A DNA stretch of 64,000 nucleotides from Peptoniphilus lacrimalis DSM 7455 (GTDB taxonomy: Bacteria; Bacillota; Clostridia; Tissierellales; Peptoniphilaceae): NCBI RefSeq assembly GCF_000378725.1, contig NZ_KB900367.1, positions 124,001 through 188,000 of the forward strand, given 5' to 3'. Every line of letters begins with the position of its first letter. Positions within the stretch are counted from its first letter, which is position 1. The notes under the pieces were generated by a model that worked only from the letters and a program-made list of their open reading frames with translations, had not been told where the DNA came from and ran no database searches. Below are positions 50,807 through 60,185 of this stretch, piece by piece. The position numbers were made by a program, and so were the translations under genes.

Positions 50807-52690
50807 TTAATTATTTTCTTTGAAACCACCATTGTAAAGTTTGTAATAAATTCCCTTTTCTTTTATCAAATCTTCATGATTTCCTCTCTCTACAATTTGA
50901 CCCTTGTCAAGAACTAATATTACATCAGCATCCATAATAGTAGAAATTCTGTGGGCTATAACAAAAGTTGTACGACCTTTCATAAGTTCATCCATACCTT
51001 TTTGCACAATTTTTTCTGTTCTTGTATCTATACTTGATGTAGCTTCATCTAATATCATAAGAGGTGGATTATATATTTCAGCTCTTGCAATTGATAAAAG
51101 TTGAGCTTGACCCTGGGACAAATCCATCTCGCTGCCGGAAATTTTTGTGAAATATCCATGGGGTAAATTTTCAATAAAAGTATTTGCCTGAACACGTTTT
51201 GCGGCTTTTACCACATCAGTTTCTGTGGCACTATCTCTACCAAATTTTATATTTTCTGAAACAGTTCCTGTGAAAAGGTGGGTATCTTGCAGCACCATAC
51301 CTAAAGTTTTTCTAAGGCTATCTTTTTTTATTCTTTTAATATCAATACCGTCATAAGTTATTTTTCCGCTGTCAATATCATAAAATCTGTTGATCAAATT
51401 AGTTATTGTTGTTTTACCAGCACCAGTTGGTCCGACAAAAGCTATTTTTTGACCAGGTTTTGCGTAAAGATTAATATTTTTTAATATTAAATTTTTTCCA
51501 TCGTAGGAAAAATTAACATTTTCAAATCTGATTTCTCCTAAAAGGGGAGTCAGGGAATTATTATTTTCCGGGTCTTTCCAAGCCCATTTTCCAGTTCTCT
51601 TAGAACATTGTTTAAGCTTTCCCTTTTCGTATTCTTCTACCCTCACAACTTCTACAACTCCACCATCTTTTTCGTGTTCTTCATCTAAAAATTCAAAAAT
51701 TCGCCTAGCACCTGCAAGAGCAAGAACAACTTGATTTAATTGGTTGGCAACTTGGGACATAGGACCTGTTAAAGATCTTGAAAGTTGTAAAAATGATGCT
51801 ACAAGCCCCACACTAATACCTGCAACATTGTTGATAGCAAAAAGTCCACCTATTATTGCAAAAAGTGAGTATTGAATGTTGCCTATTCCAAATATAATAG
51901 GCATAAGGGACAAGGAAAGTCTATTAGCACGAAAAGTATTTGATTCAAGTCTATTGTTAATATCTTCAAATATATCAATGGATTCTTTTTCATGGTTAAA
52001 AATTTTAACAACTTTCATTCCTGAAGCCATCTCTTCCACAAAGCCGTTAGTTTCAGCTAAAGATTTTTGTTGGTCTACAAAATAATTGGTAGAAATTTTA
52101 CTTACAGTTTTCATTACAAAAATCATAAGTCCCATGGTTACAAAAATTATAAGACTTAAAACAAATGATTGAAACATCATTGCAATAATTACAAAAGTTA
52201 TGGTCATGATTGATGACAAAAATGAAGGTAAAGAATTGGCTATAGCTTGACCTAGGGTTTGAACATCATTTGTATAATAACTCATAATATCCCCATGGCT
52301 TTTCTTATCGAAATAAGAAACAGGAAGGGACTCCATGTGGTCAAACATATTTTTTCTTATTTTATTAACTGCACCTTCAGAAATATCAACCATCATTCTT
52401 GAATAAAGTAAGTTTGCAAGCACGCCTGAAAATAGCATCAGTGCCATTTTACTTATAATATTAAGAAGACCTTTATAAGAAGGAGAAGCCATTTTGGTCA
52501 TGGGTAAAATATAATTATCAATGAGAGTTCTTATAAATAAAGAAAGCCCAACATTTGTTAGAGTAGAATAAATTACAAGAAAAGCTACAATTACAAGTTT
52601 AAGTTTATGTTCACCAAAAACTACAGACAAAACTTTTTTACCAGCTAATAAATTTTCATCAATATTTTTTTTCTTCTTATTCTTTGACAT
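50807..52690 (-). CDS. ABC exporter subunit with catalytic ATP site
   Basis: Half-transporter of 627 residues: a six-helix membrane domain (about 25-335), then an ATPase domain. Walker A is GPTGAGKTT, Walker B LMILDEATSSID with catalytic Glu, and the H-loop is IAHRIST. Its ABC signature is LSQGQ instead of LSGGQ. I place the start at ATG 52690 after GGGAGGCGAT; an earlier ATG at 52720 lies inside the partner gene. It pairs with the gene upstream, overlapping it by 14 nt. Likely exports a drug, lipid or peptide; the substrate is unknown. Confidence 0.9.
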   Translation of the reverse strand: MSKNKKKKNIDENLLAGKKVLSVVFGEHKLKLVIVAFLVIYSTLTNVGLSLFIRTLIDNYILPMTKMASPSYKGLLNIISKMALMLFSGVLANLLYSRMMVDISEGAVNKIRKNMFDHMESLPVSYFDKKSHGDIMSYYTNDVQTLGQAIANSLPSFLSSIMTITFVIIAMMFQSFVLSLIIFVTMGLMIFVMKTVSKISTNYFVDQQKSLAETNGFVEEMASGMKVVKIFNHEKESIDIFEDINNRLESNTFRANRLSLSLMPIIFGIGNIQYSLFAIIGGLFAINNVAGISVGLVASFLQLSRSLTGPMSQVANQLNQVVLALAGARRIFEFLDEEHEKDGGVVEVVRVEEYEKGKLKQCSKRTGKWAWKDPENNNSLTPLLGEIRFENVNFSYDGKNLILKNINLYAKPGQKIAFVGPTGAGKTTITNLINRFYDIDSGKITYDGIDIKRIKKDSLRKTLGMVLQDTHLFTGTVSENIKFGRDSATETDVVKAAKRVQANTFIENLPHGYFTKISGSEMDLSQGQAQLLSIARAEIYNPPLMILDEATSSIDTRTEKIVQKGMDELMKGRTTFVIAHRISTIMDADVILVLDKGQIVERGNHEDLIKEKGIYYKLYNGGFKENN

Positions 52691-54413
52691 CAAAATCGCC
52701 TCCCTTTTGTTGAGATTCATATATTTCTCTGTAAATTTCAGAAGATTTTATCAAATTCTCATGACTACCTATATTTTCAATTTTCCCCTCATTTAAAACA
52801 ATTATATAGTCGCAGTTTTTTAAAGAATTAACTCTTTGAGAAATTAAAATTTTTGTCAAATGAGGATTTAAAGTATTTATAGAATTAATAATGGAACTTT
52901 CGGTAGAATTATCAAGAGCTGATGTGCAATCATCCATAATTAAAACTTTAGGATTCTTTAAAATTGCTCTTGCAATACATAATCTCTGTTTTTGCCCTCC
53001 TGAGAAGTTTGTGCCACCTCTTTCAACAATTGTATCAAGTCCATCCTTAGCATTAATAAAATCAAGAGCATTAGAAACCTTAAGAGCTTTAAGCATTTTT
53101 TCATCATTTAAATTTTCATCAGCCCACTTTAAATTTTCTCTTAATGTGCCGGAAAATAAAACATTATGTTGAAGGACAAAAGAAACTTCATCTCTTAAAG
53201 ATTTAAGATCATACTCTTTGACATCAATTCCTCCCACTAAAACACTTCCTGAATAGACATCATATAGTCTTGGGATTAGCTGAACTAAAGTCGATTTTGA
53301 TGAGCCAGTTGGTCCAATAATTCCAACATAGTCCCCAGAAGAAATTTTTAGGTTTATATCTTTTAAAACTAACTTATTAGGGTCATCATTATAGGAAAAA
53401 TTGACATTTTTAAACTCCACGCTGCCATCAACCACTTCTTTTATTGGTTCTATTGGATTTAAAATATCGGAAGATGTATTTATAACTTCCATAATTCTTT
53501 GGGAAGCATTTTTTGCAATAGTCAATTGTACTATTACCATTGATAAAATAAGAAGAGAAATTTGAATTTGAATTGAATAAGTTATCATTGATGTAAGAGC
53601 CCCTGTACTCATAGTTCCACGCACAATAAAATGAGAGCCAAGCCATGCAATAATTAATGACATAAGATAGGTGGAAAATTGCATTAAAGGACCTGACAAA
53701 GCGATAAGTCTTGAAACTAGTCTATAATTTCTAAACATTTTTTGAGATATATGATTAAAATTCTCTCTTTCCTTATCTTCTCTGACATAAGATTTAACAA
53801 CTCTGATACCTAATAAATTTTCTGAAACCATGGTATTTAAGTCATCAGTTATTTTAAAAACCCTTTGAAAAATTGGATAAGCCCTTCTTGTTATATAAGC
53901 CATACCTAAAGATATAATGGGAATGATTAAGACAAAATATATAGCTAGATGACTTTGAAGTCTAAAGGACATAATAAATGCGAATAAAAGAGTTAAAGGT
54001 GCACGAACAGCAATTCTTGTTGACATCTGCATAGCCATTTGAACATATTGCACATCAGTAGACATTCTTGTAACTATTGAACCTTTTTTGAATTCATCTA
54101 AGTTCCTAAAAGAAAAATTACAAATATTTTTAAACATATTAAATCTCAGATTTTTTGCCAGCCCAGCAGAAGCACGAGTAGCTGTAATTCCTGAAGTTAT
54201 GCCAGAAAAAAGCGATATAAGTGTTGCTATAATTAAAATGATGCCAATCTTAAGTATTTGATCTTTTGAATAGCCAAGGATTCCTCTATCAATTAATAAA
54301 GACATAAGATAGGGAATAGCTATATTCATAAAAACTTCAATGATTACAAGAATTGGAGTTAAAATTGCATACTTTTTGTATTGACCAAAATATGGGAAAA
54401 AAGTTTTAAACAT
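52677..54413 (-). CDS. ABC exporter subunit with degenerate ATP site
   Basis: Partner half-transporter of 578 residues. The N-terminal membrane domain has six helices (about 15-305), then an ATPase domain with Walker A GPTGSSKST, canonical signature FSGGQKQR, and Walker B VLIMDDCTSALD, where Asp replaces the catalytic Glu. The H-loop is ISQRVNS, Gln for His. In a heterodimer its own Walker motifs would form the weak site together with the LSQGQ of the partner. GGAGGTG site before ATG; first gene of the pair. Confidence 0.9.
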   Translation of the reverse strand: MFKTFFPYFGQYKKYAILTPILVIIEVFMNIAIPYLMSLLIDRGILGYSKDQILKIGIILIIATLISLFSGITSGITATRASAGLAKNLRFNMFKNICNFSFRNLDEFKKGSIVTRMSTDVQYVQMAMQMSTRIAVRAPLTLLFAFIMSFRLQSHLAIYFVLIIPIISLGMAYITRRAYPIFQRVFKITDDLNTMVSENLLGIRVVKSYVREDKERENFNHISQKMFRNYRLVSRLIALSGPLMQFSTYLMSLIIAWLGSHFIVRGTMSTGALTSMITYSIQIQISLLILSMVIVQLTIAKNASQRIMEVINTSSDILNPIEPIKEVVDGSVEFKNVNFSYNDDPNKLVLKDINLKISSGDYVGIIGPTGSSKSTLVQLIPRLYDVYSGSVLVGGIDVKEYDLKSLRDEVSFVLQHNVLFSGTLRENLKWADENLNDEKMLKALKVSNALDFINAKDGLDTIVERGGTNFSGGQKQRLCIARAILKNPKVLIMDDCTSALDNSTESSIINSINTLNPHLTKILISQRVNSLKNCDYIIVLNEGKIENIGSHENLIKSSEIYREIYESQQKGGDFDVKE

Positions 54414-54626
54414 TTAACACCTCCATTTTTATACTTAAATTTAAATTTACCCTATTTTATGTAGTTTTAAAAGAAATTACTGTTAAAATATGAAAAAAAT
54501 AAACTTATTATAAAAAAAGCTTTATTGATTCATATTTAAGGGTAAAGATATTAAAGTAAGGTAAATTTGAATTTATTGAAAGTAAAAATATTTTATCTTA
54601 TCACTATAAATATAGGGGGTAGAATT

Positions 54627-54869
54627 ATGGTAAATAAAGATAAAAAGTTTGAAGAAATTCTTGAAAACTCCAATACTTTGTCTGAACAAAAGAAAAAAGA
54701 AATTTCTGCAAGGTTGGAACAAGAAAAGGAAATTAAAAATTCTAATCGTCCATCAGGAGATATTTATTCAAAGACTGAGGGTAAGGATCCTGAAACTGGA
54801 GTAGAAATTCCCACAGATGAGGCAGTAGAACAAGCAAAAGAATGGGTGGATAAGCAAAATCAAATGTGA
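54627..54869 (+). CDS. small acidic DUF3787-like protein
   Basis: An 80-residue, highly charged, cytosolic-looking protein. Its C-terminus (EIPTDEAVEQAKEWVDK) closely recalls DUF3787, a family of clostridial proteins that includes a spore-surface protein of C. difficile; the middle (NRPSGDIYSKTEGKDPETG) is polar and probably disordered. Start ATG 54627 follows AGGGGG by about 7 nt; an upstream reading frame from 54567 lacks a site. It lies 7 nt before the PAP2 gene. The family call is by memory of the motif and tentative. Confidence 0.6.
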   Translation: MVNKDKKFEEILENSNTLSEQKKKEISARLEQEKEIKNSNRPSGDIYSKTEGKDPETGVEIPTDEAVEQAKEWVDKQNQM

Positions 54870-54876
54870 TTATTTT

Positions 54877-55416
54877 ATGGATAAAAAATTTGTACTTTGG
54901 ATTTCAAAGTTAAGGACAAAAAGACTCAACAGTTTGATGATTTTTATAACTCATTTAGGAACGGGTGCCTTTGTTTGGTTACTTATGAGTTTTATTTTTT
55001 ATTTTACAGGTAAAAAAGAATTATCTATGAATATTATTTTTGCCCTTTTTATTAATGGAATTGTATGCAACCTGACATTAAAACCAATTTTAAGAAGGAA
55101 AAGACCATCATGGATAGATAAGGTTGAACTTTTAATTAAAAATCCCACAGACTTTTCCTTTCCCTCAGGTCATACAACGTCTTCTTTTGCAGCAGCAACA
55201 ACTATATTTTTATATTTTAAAGGCATAGGTATATTTTTTCTTTTTTTAGCTTTTCTAATTGGATTTTCTAGGGTATATCATTTTGTTCATTATCCATCTG
55301 ATGTAATTGTGGGAGCAATATTAGGTATTTTAATTGCAAATATATCTTATGAATTATTTTATAATTATATATTTGAAATTTTAAATAGCAGGGCTTTACT
55401 ATTAATTTTAAAATAG
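54877..55416 (+). CDS. PAP2-family membrane phosphatase
   Basis: Membrane-bound phosphatase of 179 residues with about five helices. The three PAP2 motifs are complete: KPILRRKRP (67-75, a KX6RP signature), PSGH (98-101) and SRVYHFVHYPSD (137-148), whose His residues form the catalytic pair. Candidates are undecaprenyl diphosphate phosphatase (BcrC type) or phosphatidic acid/PGP phosphatase; both act at the outer face of the cytoplasmic membrane. It follows the DUF3787-like gene closely, so the two are probably co-transcribed. Confidence 0.87.
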   Translation: MDKKFVLWISKLRTKRLNSLMIFITHLGTGAFVWLLMSFIFYFTGKKELSMNIIFALFINGIVCNLTLKPILRRKRPSWIDKVELLIKNPTDFSFPSGHTTSSFAAATTIFLYFKGIGIFFLFLAFLIGFSRVYHFVHYPSDVIVGAILGILIANISYELFYNYIFEILNSRALLLILK

Positions 55417-55529
55417 TATCAGAATAAAATGTACTTAATGCCATATAAACTCTTATGAGGAAAATATATAAAATACAGCTACAAAATAAAACTTTAAAAA
55501 AATGAGAAAATTTAAGTATCTATTATATA

Positions 55530-55567
55530 AAAATGGGGAACATTATTAAAGTGTACCCCATTTTTTT
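55530..55567 (-). terminator. terminator of the tautomerase (pseudo)gene
   Basis: AAAATGGGG (55530-55538) / CCCCATTTT (55556-55564), 17-nt loop; on the minus strand it directly follows the tautomerase stop at 55569 and runs into T. Confidence 0.7.
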
Positions 55568-55568
55568 A

Positions 55569-55737
55569 TTAATTTCCCTTATAGTAATCAGTTTTTTTCA
55601 TGTCTTGAAAAATTACATGAATATGTTCTTTAGGTGCATTTGCGTGTTTGTGAACAGATTCTATAATTTCTTGTGCTATTTTTTTTCTTGGCTTCATCAG
55701 AACGTCCTTCAACTAATTCAACATGTATAAATGGCAT
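55569..55737 (-). pseudogene. 4-oxalocrotonate tautomerase-family gene with a one-base frameshift
   Basis: From the ATG at 55737, behind a strong AAGGAGG site, translation gives MPFIHVELVEGRSDEAKKK, the start of a 4-oxalocrotonate tautomerase with catalytic Pro after Met. It then reaches an A8 tract (55679-55686, T on the plus strand) and goes out of frame. Removing one A restores a continuous 55-residue protein: IAQEIIESVHKHANAPKEH, then IHVIFQDMKKTDYYKGN and a TAA-TAA stop. The total of 169 bp (3n+1) agrees with a +1 insertion. It may be a pseudogene, a sequencing error in a homopolymer, or slippage-controlled. Too short to show as a simple open frame. Confidence 0.85.
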
Positions 55738-55884
55738 CTTATCCCTCCTTTTATAAGATGATTATAACATTTTATTAAAAAATGAATGAATTAAATTTTC
55801 TAAAATATAGAAAAACTATCAGAAATTTTTTTCTTATACTTATATTCTTTGTAAAATTTTAGAAAACTTATATTAAATGAAAAT

Positions 55885-55906
55885 AGACGAGGATTAAACC
55901 TCGCCT
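55885..55906 (-). terminator. terminator of gap
   Basis: AGACGAGG (55885-55892) / CCTCGCCT (55899-55906), 6-nt loop; on the minus strand it follows the gap stop by about 20 nt. The T run is short. Confidence 0.65.
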
Positions 55907-55925
55907 AAATTGATATTTTTATTTA

Positions 55926-56939
55926 TTATAAAGATTTACAAACTTTATCTACAAGATCAATAACTCTTGAAGTATAACCCCATTCATTATCATACCAAGA
56001 AACAAGTTTTACCATATTTCCGTTAACTAAAGTAAGTTTTGAATCAAAAATTGAAGAGTGAGAATCGCCGATAATATCAGTTGAAACAAGTTCTTCATCG
56101 CTATAAGCTAAGATGCCTTTCATTTCATTTTCTGATGCTTTTTTTATTGCTTCATTTATTTCTTCCTTAGTAGTTTCTTTTTTAAGTTCAAAAGTTACAT
56201 CAACTAAAGAACCTGTTGGAACAGGAACTCTGATTGCAAAACCTGTTAATATTCCATTTACTTCAGGTAAAACTTTACCTACAGCCTTAGCTGCACCTGT
56301 TGTAGTAGGAATAATATTTTCAGCACCCATTCTGGCACGTCTCATATCTTTGTGAGGTGCATCATGGATTTTTTGGTCGTTTGTGTAAGCGTGAACTGTT
56401 GTCATTAGACCTTTAACAATTCCAAAATTTTCTAAAATAACTTTTGTTACTGGAGCAAGACAGTTAGTTGTGCATGAAGCGTTAGAGATTATATCATGTT
56501 TACTTAAATCAAGTTTATCATCATTTACACCCATAACAACTGTTATATCTTCACCCTTTGCAGGAGAAGTTAAAACTAATTTTTTTGCTCCTGAATCAAT
56601 GTGGCCTTGTGCATCTTCTCTATTTTTAAAAGCTCCTGAAGAGTCGATAACAAGATCTATACCATATTTTTTCCAATCCATATCTTTTGGAGCCTTAGCT
56701 TCAATAAAAGTAATCTTCTTTCCGTCAAGAATCATACCATCATCAGTAAGTTCTAATGTTCCTGGATATTTTCTATAAATAGAATCATATTTGAATAGAT
56801 GAATTCTATCCTTCATAGTTTTTTCCAAATTTCTGACAGCTACATGAGTTATTTCGAAATTTTTATCTTTTCTTAAAGCCCAAATTCTTAAAGCATCTCT
56901 GCCAATTCTACCAAAACCCATTATGGCAACTTTTTTCAT
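55926..56939 (-). CDS. gap: glyceraldehyde-3-phosphate dehydrogenase
   Basis: Glycolytic enzyme oxidising glyceraldehyde 3-phosphate to 1,3-bisphosphoglycerate. Rossmann loop GFGRIGR (8-14), catalytic Cys156 in SNASCTTNC, HAYTNDQ, PHKDMRRAR and the closing SWYDNEWGYTSRV are all in place; 337 residues. Unusually, the coenzyme loop reads VAVRNLE where NAD enzymes have VAVNDLT, so the Asp that binds the adenosine ribose is Asn37 preceded by Arg36. This could relax specificity toward NADP. Strong AAGGAGG site before ATG; monocistronic. Confidence 0.94.
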   Translation of the reverse strand: MKKVAIMGFGRIGRDALRIWALRKDKNFEITHVAVRNLEKTMKDRIHLFKYDSIYRKYPGTLELTDDGMILDGKKITFIEAKAPKDMDWKKYGIDLVIDSSGAFKNREDAQGHIDSGAKKLVLTSPAKGEDITVVMGVNDDKLDLSKHDIISNASCTTNCLAPVTKVILENFGIVKGLMTTVHAYTNDQKIHDAPHKDMRRARMGAENIIPTTTGAAKAVGKVLPEVNGILTGFAIRVPVPTGSLVDVTFELKKETTKEEINEAIKKASENEMKGILAYSDEELVSTDIIGDSHSSIFDSKLTLVNGNMVKLVSWYDNEWGYTSRVIDLVDKVCKSL

Positions 56940-57224
56940 TAATAGTCCTCCTTAGTTATCTATTTTCCTAAAATCATTATATCATAGTAATAAATTTTTC
57001 TTAAAATATATTTAAATAATTTATTTATAATAAATTTATATCAGCTAAGCTTTAATCTCTTAAAAAAGATTAGGGATATTGTTTCTTATGCAAGTACAAA
57101 AATAAAAATATATAAAAATTTTTTTATACTAATACTTAAAAAACTAGAAATTATCTTTATTTTACCTTGAATATTACCTGCCTTAAAAGTTATAATGTAA
57201 ATAGTAAATATCAAGAGGTGGAAT

Positions 57225-58604
57225 ATGGAAGTTTCTATTATTCTGGCAGCTGGGCAGGGCAAGAGAATGAAATCTGAAAAAGCTAAGGTTTTACATGAAG
57301 TTCTTGGAAGACCTATGCTTTTTTATGTCTTAAATGCTTGCCAAGAATCAAATATTGAAAAAAATTTAGTTGTTATTGGTAACAAGAAAGAACAGATTAA
57401 AGAAGCCTTTGAAGAAAGCGAGTTTTTAAAGTTTATTTCTCAGCCCATAGGTGAAGATGCACCTTATGGTACAGGTTTCGCTGTGTCATGCTGCTTAGGA
57501 GAAATTGGAGATGAGGACAATATAATTATTTTAAATGGTGACACTCCTTTAATAAGCAGTAAAACCATTGACAAATTTTTAAATTATCATAAGTCTAAAA
57601 ATAATGATTTAACTGTGCTTACGGCAGATTTTTGTGACCCAACAAATTATGGAAGAATAATAAGAGATGGCAATGCTAATGTTATTAAAATTGTTGAAGA
57701 AAAAGATGCCAGTGAAAAAGAAAAATTAGTAAGAGAAATTAATTCTGGTATTTTTGCCTTTAAGGGCAAATCTTTAAAATATGCTATTTCTAAAATTAAT
57801 TCTGATAATGCACAAAATGAACTTTATCTTACAGACACTTTAAATATTTTAGTAGGAGAAAACAAAAAAGTTGGTTCCTATAAGCTAAAGGATAAGAGAG
57901 AAATCTTAGGGGTAAATTCAAAAGCTGAACTTGCTCATGTTTCTAGTATTTTAAGAGAAATTGTTAATAATGAATATATGCTTAAGGGTGTAACTTTGAT
58001 TGACCCTGAGAGAACATATATTGAATATGGTGCAAAAATCGAAGAGGATGTTTGCATTTATCCTGGATCATATATAGATAAAAATTCACATATTAAAAAG
58101 GGAGCTAAAATTATTGATTCTAAAATATTTAATTCTTCTGTAGGTGAAAATGTAAAAATTACAGATTCATATATTGAAGAGTCAATTATTGAAGAAAATA
58201 CAACTGTTGGACCTAATGCTCATTTAAGACCTAATTCTCATGTGGGTAAAAATTGCAAGGTTGGAAATTTTGTTGAAATTAAAAATTCAAATATTGGTGA
58301 TGGAACTAAGATGAGTCATTTGGCTTATATTGGTGATGCTGATGTTGGCAAAAATGTAAACATAGGCTGTGGAGTTATTTTTGTTAATTACGATGGAAAG
58401 AAAAAATACAGGTCTAAGGTTTCAGATAATGCATTTATTGGATCTAATTCTAATTTAGTTGCTCCAGTAAATGTTCATGAATATGGATATATTGCGGCGG
58501 GTTCTACAATTACTAAAGATGTCCAAAAAGGACAACTTTCTGTAGAAAGAAGTCAACAAAAAAATATAGATGGTTGGGTAAGTAAGAAAGGTTTTGACAA
58601 ATAG
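57225..58604 (+). CDS. glmU: bifunctional UDP-GlcNAc pyrophosphorylase/GlcN-1-P acetyltransferase
   Basis: Makes UDP-GlcNAc for the cell wall: the C-terminal domain acetylates GlcN-1-P and the N-terminal domain couples it to UTP. The pyrophosphorylase signature [20 protein letters not shown] lies at residues 7-26. The left-handed beta-helix begins near 250 with repeated hexapeptides and the acetyl-CoA region [24 protein letters not shown] and SNLVAPVNV. Full length at 459 residues. GAGGTGG site before ATG; first gene of glmU-prs-pth-mfd. Confidence 0.96.
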   Translation: MEVSIILAAGQGKRMKSEKAKVLHEVLGRPMLFYVLNACQESNIEKNLVVIGNKKEQIKEAFEESEFLKFISQPIGEDAPYGTGFAVSCCLGEIGDEDNIIILNGDTPLISSKTIDKFLNYHKSKNNDLTVLTADFCDPTNYGRIIRDGNANVIKIVEEKDASEKEKLVREINSGIFAFKGKSLKYAISKINSDNAQNELYLTDTLNILVGENKKVGSYKLKDKREILGVNSKAELAHVSSILREIVNNEYMLKGVTLIDPERTYIEYGAKIEEDVCIYPGSYIDKNSHIKKGAKIIDSKIFNSSVGENVKITDSYIEESIIEENTTVGPNAHLRPNSHVGKNCKVGNFVEIKNSNIGDGTKMSHLAYIGDADVGKNVNIGCGVIFVNYDGKKKYRSKVSDNAFIGSNSNLVAPVNVHEYGYIAAGSTITKDVQKGQLSVERSQQKNIDGWVSKKGFDK

Positions 58605-58618
58605 GAGGATTATTAATA

Positions 58619-59578
58619 ATGAACCAAAAAATTGGAGATATTGTTGTTTTTACAGGTAATTCAAATCATGAACTTGTAGATAATATTTGTAAGGAAATAG
58701 GAATAGAAAAAGGCAAATGTAAAGTTTCAACTTTTTCTGATGGTGAAATTGCTATTGATATAGATATATCTGTAAGAGGTAGAGATGTCTATATAATTCA
58801 ATCAACTTCTTCACCTGTAAACAATAATTTAATGGAATTATTAATTTTAATGGATGCTATAAGACGTGCTTCTGCAGGAAGAATAAATGTTGTAATTCCT
58901 TATTACGGATATGCAAGACAAGATAGGAAAACTAAGGCAAGAGAACCTATTACATCAAAACTTGTTGCAAATTTAATTTCTAATACTGGAGCAGATAGGG
59001 TTGTGGCTATGGATTTACACGCTGGACAAATTCAAGGTTATTTTGATATACCTGTTGACCATTTAACTGCAATTCCATATTTAGCAAGATATTTTAAGTC
59101 AATTATTAAAGAAGAAGATTTTGTTGTTGTTTCCCCTGATCTTGGTGGAGTTACAAGAGCAAGGGCTTTTGCTAATGAATTAAATTTACCTATTGCTATT
59201 ATTGAAAAAAGAAGACCAAAACCAAATGTAAGTGAAGTTATGAATATTATTGGTGATATTAAAGGAAAAAATGCAATTTTAGTTGATGATATTATTGATA
59301 CAGCAGGAACTATATGTAAGGCTTGTGATTCTTTAATTGAAAAGGGAGCAAAGAAAGTTTACGGATGTGCTACTCATGGGGTTTTGTCTGGTCCTGCAAT
59401 TGATAGAATTAATAATTCTAATTTAGAAAAATTTGTAATTACTGATACTATTCACCTTCCTAAAGAAAAACAAATAGATAGGATTGATATTGTTTCAGTA
59501 GCTCCAATTTTTGCTTCTGCAATTAAGAGAATTAATACCAACTCTTCAGTAAGTGAAATGTTTGAAAAGAAAAGATAA
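58619..59578 (+). CDS. prs: ribose-phosphate pyrophosphokinase
   Basis: Makes PRPP from ribose 5-phosphate and ATP for nucleotide and NAD synthesis. Class I PRPP synthetase of 319 residues. Motifs are [10 protein letters not shown] (the N-terminal ATP site), [14 protein letters not shown] (flexible loop), [18 protein letters not shown] and the PRPP-binding [12 protein letters not shown]. An AGGAGG site lies 14 nt after glmU. The glmU-prs order is conserved in Firmicutes. Confidence 0.96.
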   Translation: MNQKIGDIVVFTGNSNHELVDNICKEIGIEKGKCKVSTFSDGEIAIDIDISVRGRDVYIIQSTSSPVNNNLMELLILMDAIRRASAGRINVVIPYYGYARQDRKTKAREPITSKLVANLISNTGADRVVAMDLHAGQIQGYFDIPVDHLTAIPYLARYFKSIIKEEDFVVVSPDLGGVTRARAFANELNLPIAIIEKRRPKPNVSEVMNIIGDIKGKNAILVDDIIDTAGTICKACDSLIEKGAKKVYGCATHGVLSGPAIDRINNSNLEKFVITDTIHLPKEKQIDRIDIVSVAPIFASAIKRINTNSSVSEMFEKKR

Positions 59579-59597
59579 AGGAACGATTACAAAGTAA

Positions 59598-60176
59598 GTG
59601 GATAATTTATTTGTTATAGCAGGTCTTGGCAATCCAGGTAAGGATTACGAAAAAACTAAGCATAATATTGGTTTTTCTACAGTTGATAAGATTGCAGAAA
59701 AACTTTCTGTAAATATGAATAAGATTAAATTTAAGGGGCTTTTGGGAGAAACAAGAATCGGTCAAAACAGGCTGATTCTTCTAAAGCCCCAAACTTTCAT
59801 GAATAATTCTGGAGAGTCTATAAGAATGTGTTTAGATTTTTATAAGGTGGATGTCAAGAATTTAATTGTTATTGTAGATGATATTGACATAAATTTTGGT
59901 CAGTTAAAAATAAAAAAAGAAGGTTCTGCAGGTACTCATAATGGTTTAAAATCGATTGTAAATCACCTTTCTTCTAAAGGATTTCCAAGAATTAAAGTAG
60001 GTATTGGTCAGAAAAAAGAGGGAGAAGATTTGGCAAATTTTGTATTGTCAAATTTTTCGTCTAATGATGCTAAGCATATAGACAAAGCAACTGATGCCGC
60101 AAGAGATGCAGCTATTGATATTGTGGAAAAGGGAATTGAATACACAATGAATGCTTACAACAATAAAATTTATTGA
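59598..60176 (+). CDS. pth: peptidyl-tRNA hydrolase
   Basis: Recycles tRNA by removing peptides from dropped-off peptidyl-tRNA. The active-site segment AGLGNPGKDYEKTKHNIGF holds Asn12 and catalytic His22, with FMNNSGESI (about 70-78) and the VDDIDINFGQLKIKKEGSAGTHNG region downstream. Start is GTG at 59598, with only a weak, rather distant AAAGGAA site. 192 residues. Between prs and mfd, as in Bacillus. Confidence 0.95.
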   Translation: MDNLFVIAGLGNPGKDYEKTKHNIGFSTVDKIAEKLSVNMNKIKFKGLLGETRIGQNRLILLKPQTFMNNSGESIRMCLDFYKVDVKNLIVIVDDIDINFGQLKIKKEGSAGTHNGLKSIVNHLSSKGFPRIKVGIGQKKEGEDLANFVLSNFSSNDAKHIDKATDAARDAAIDIVEKGIEYTMNAYNNKIY

Positions 60177-60185
60177 GGTGAGAAA

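Noticed and set aside
57050-57075. TAATCT/AGATTA inverted repeat upstream of glmU as terminator or operator
   Set aside because: Only 6-bp arms, no T run, no reading gene before it; too weak to support.
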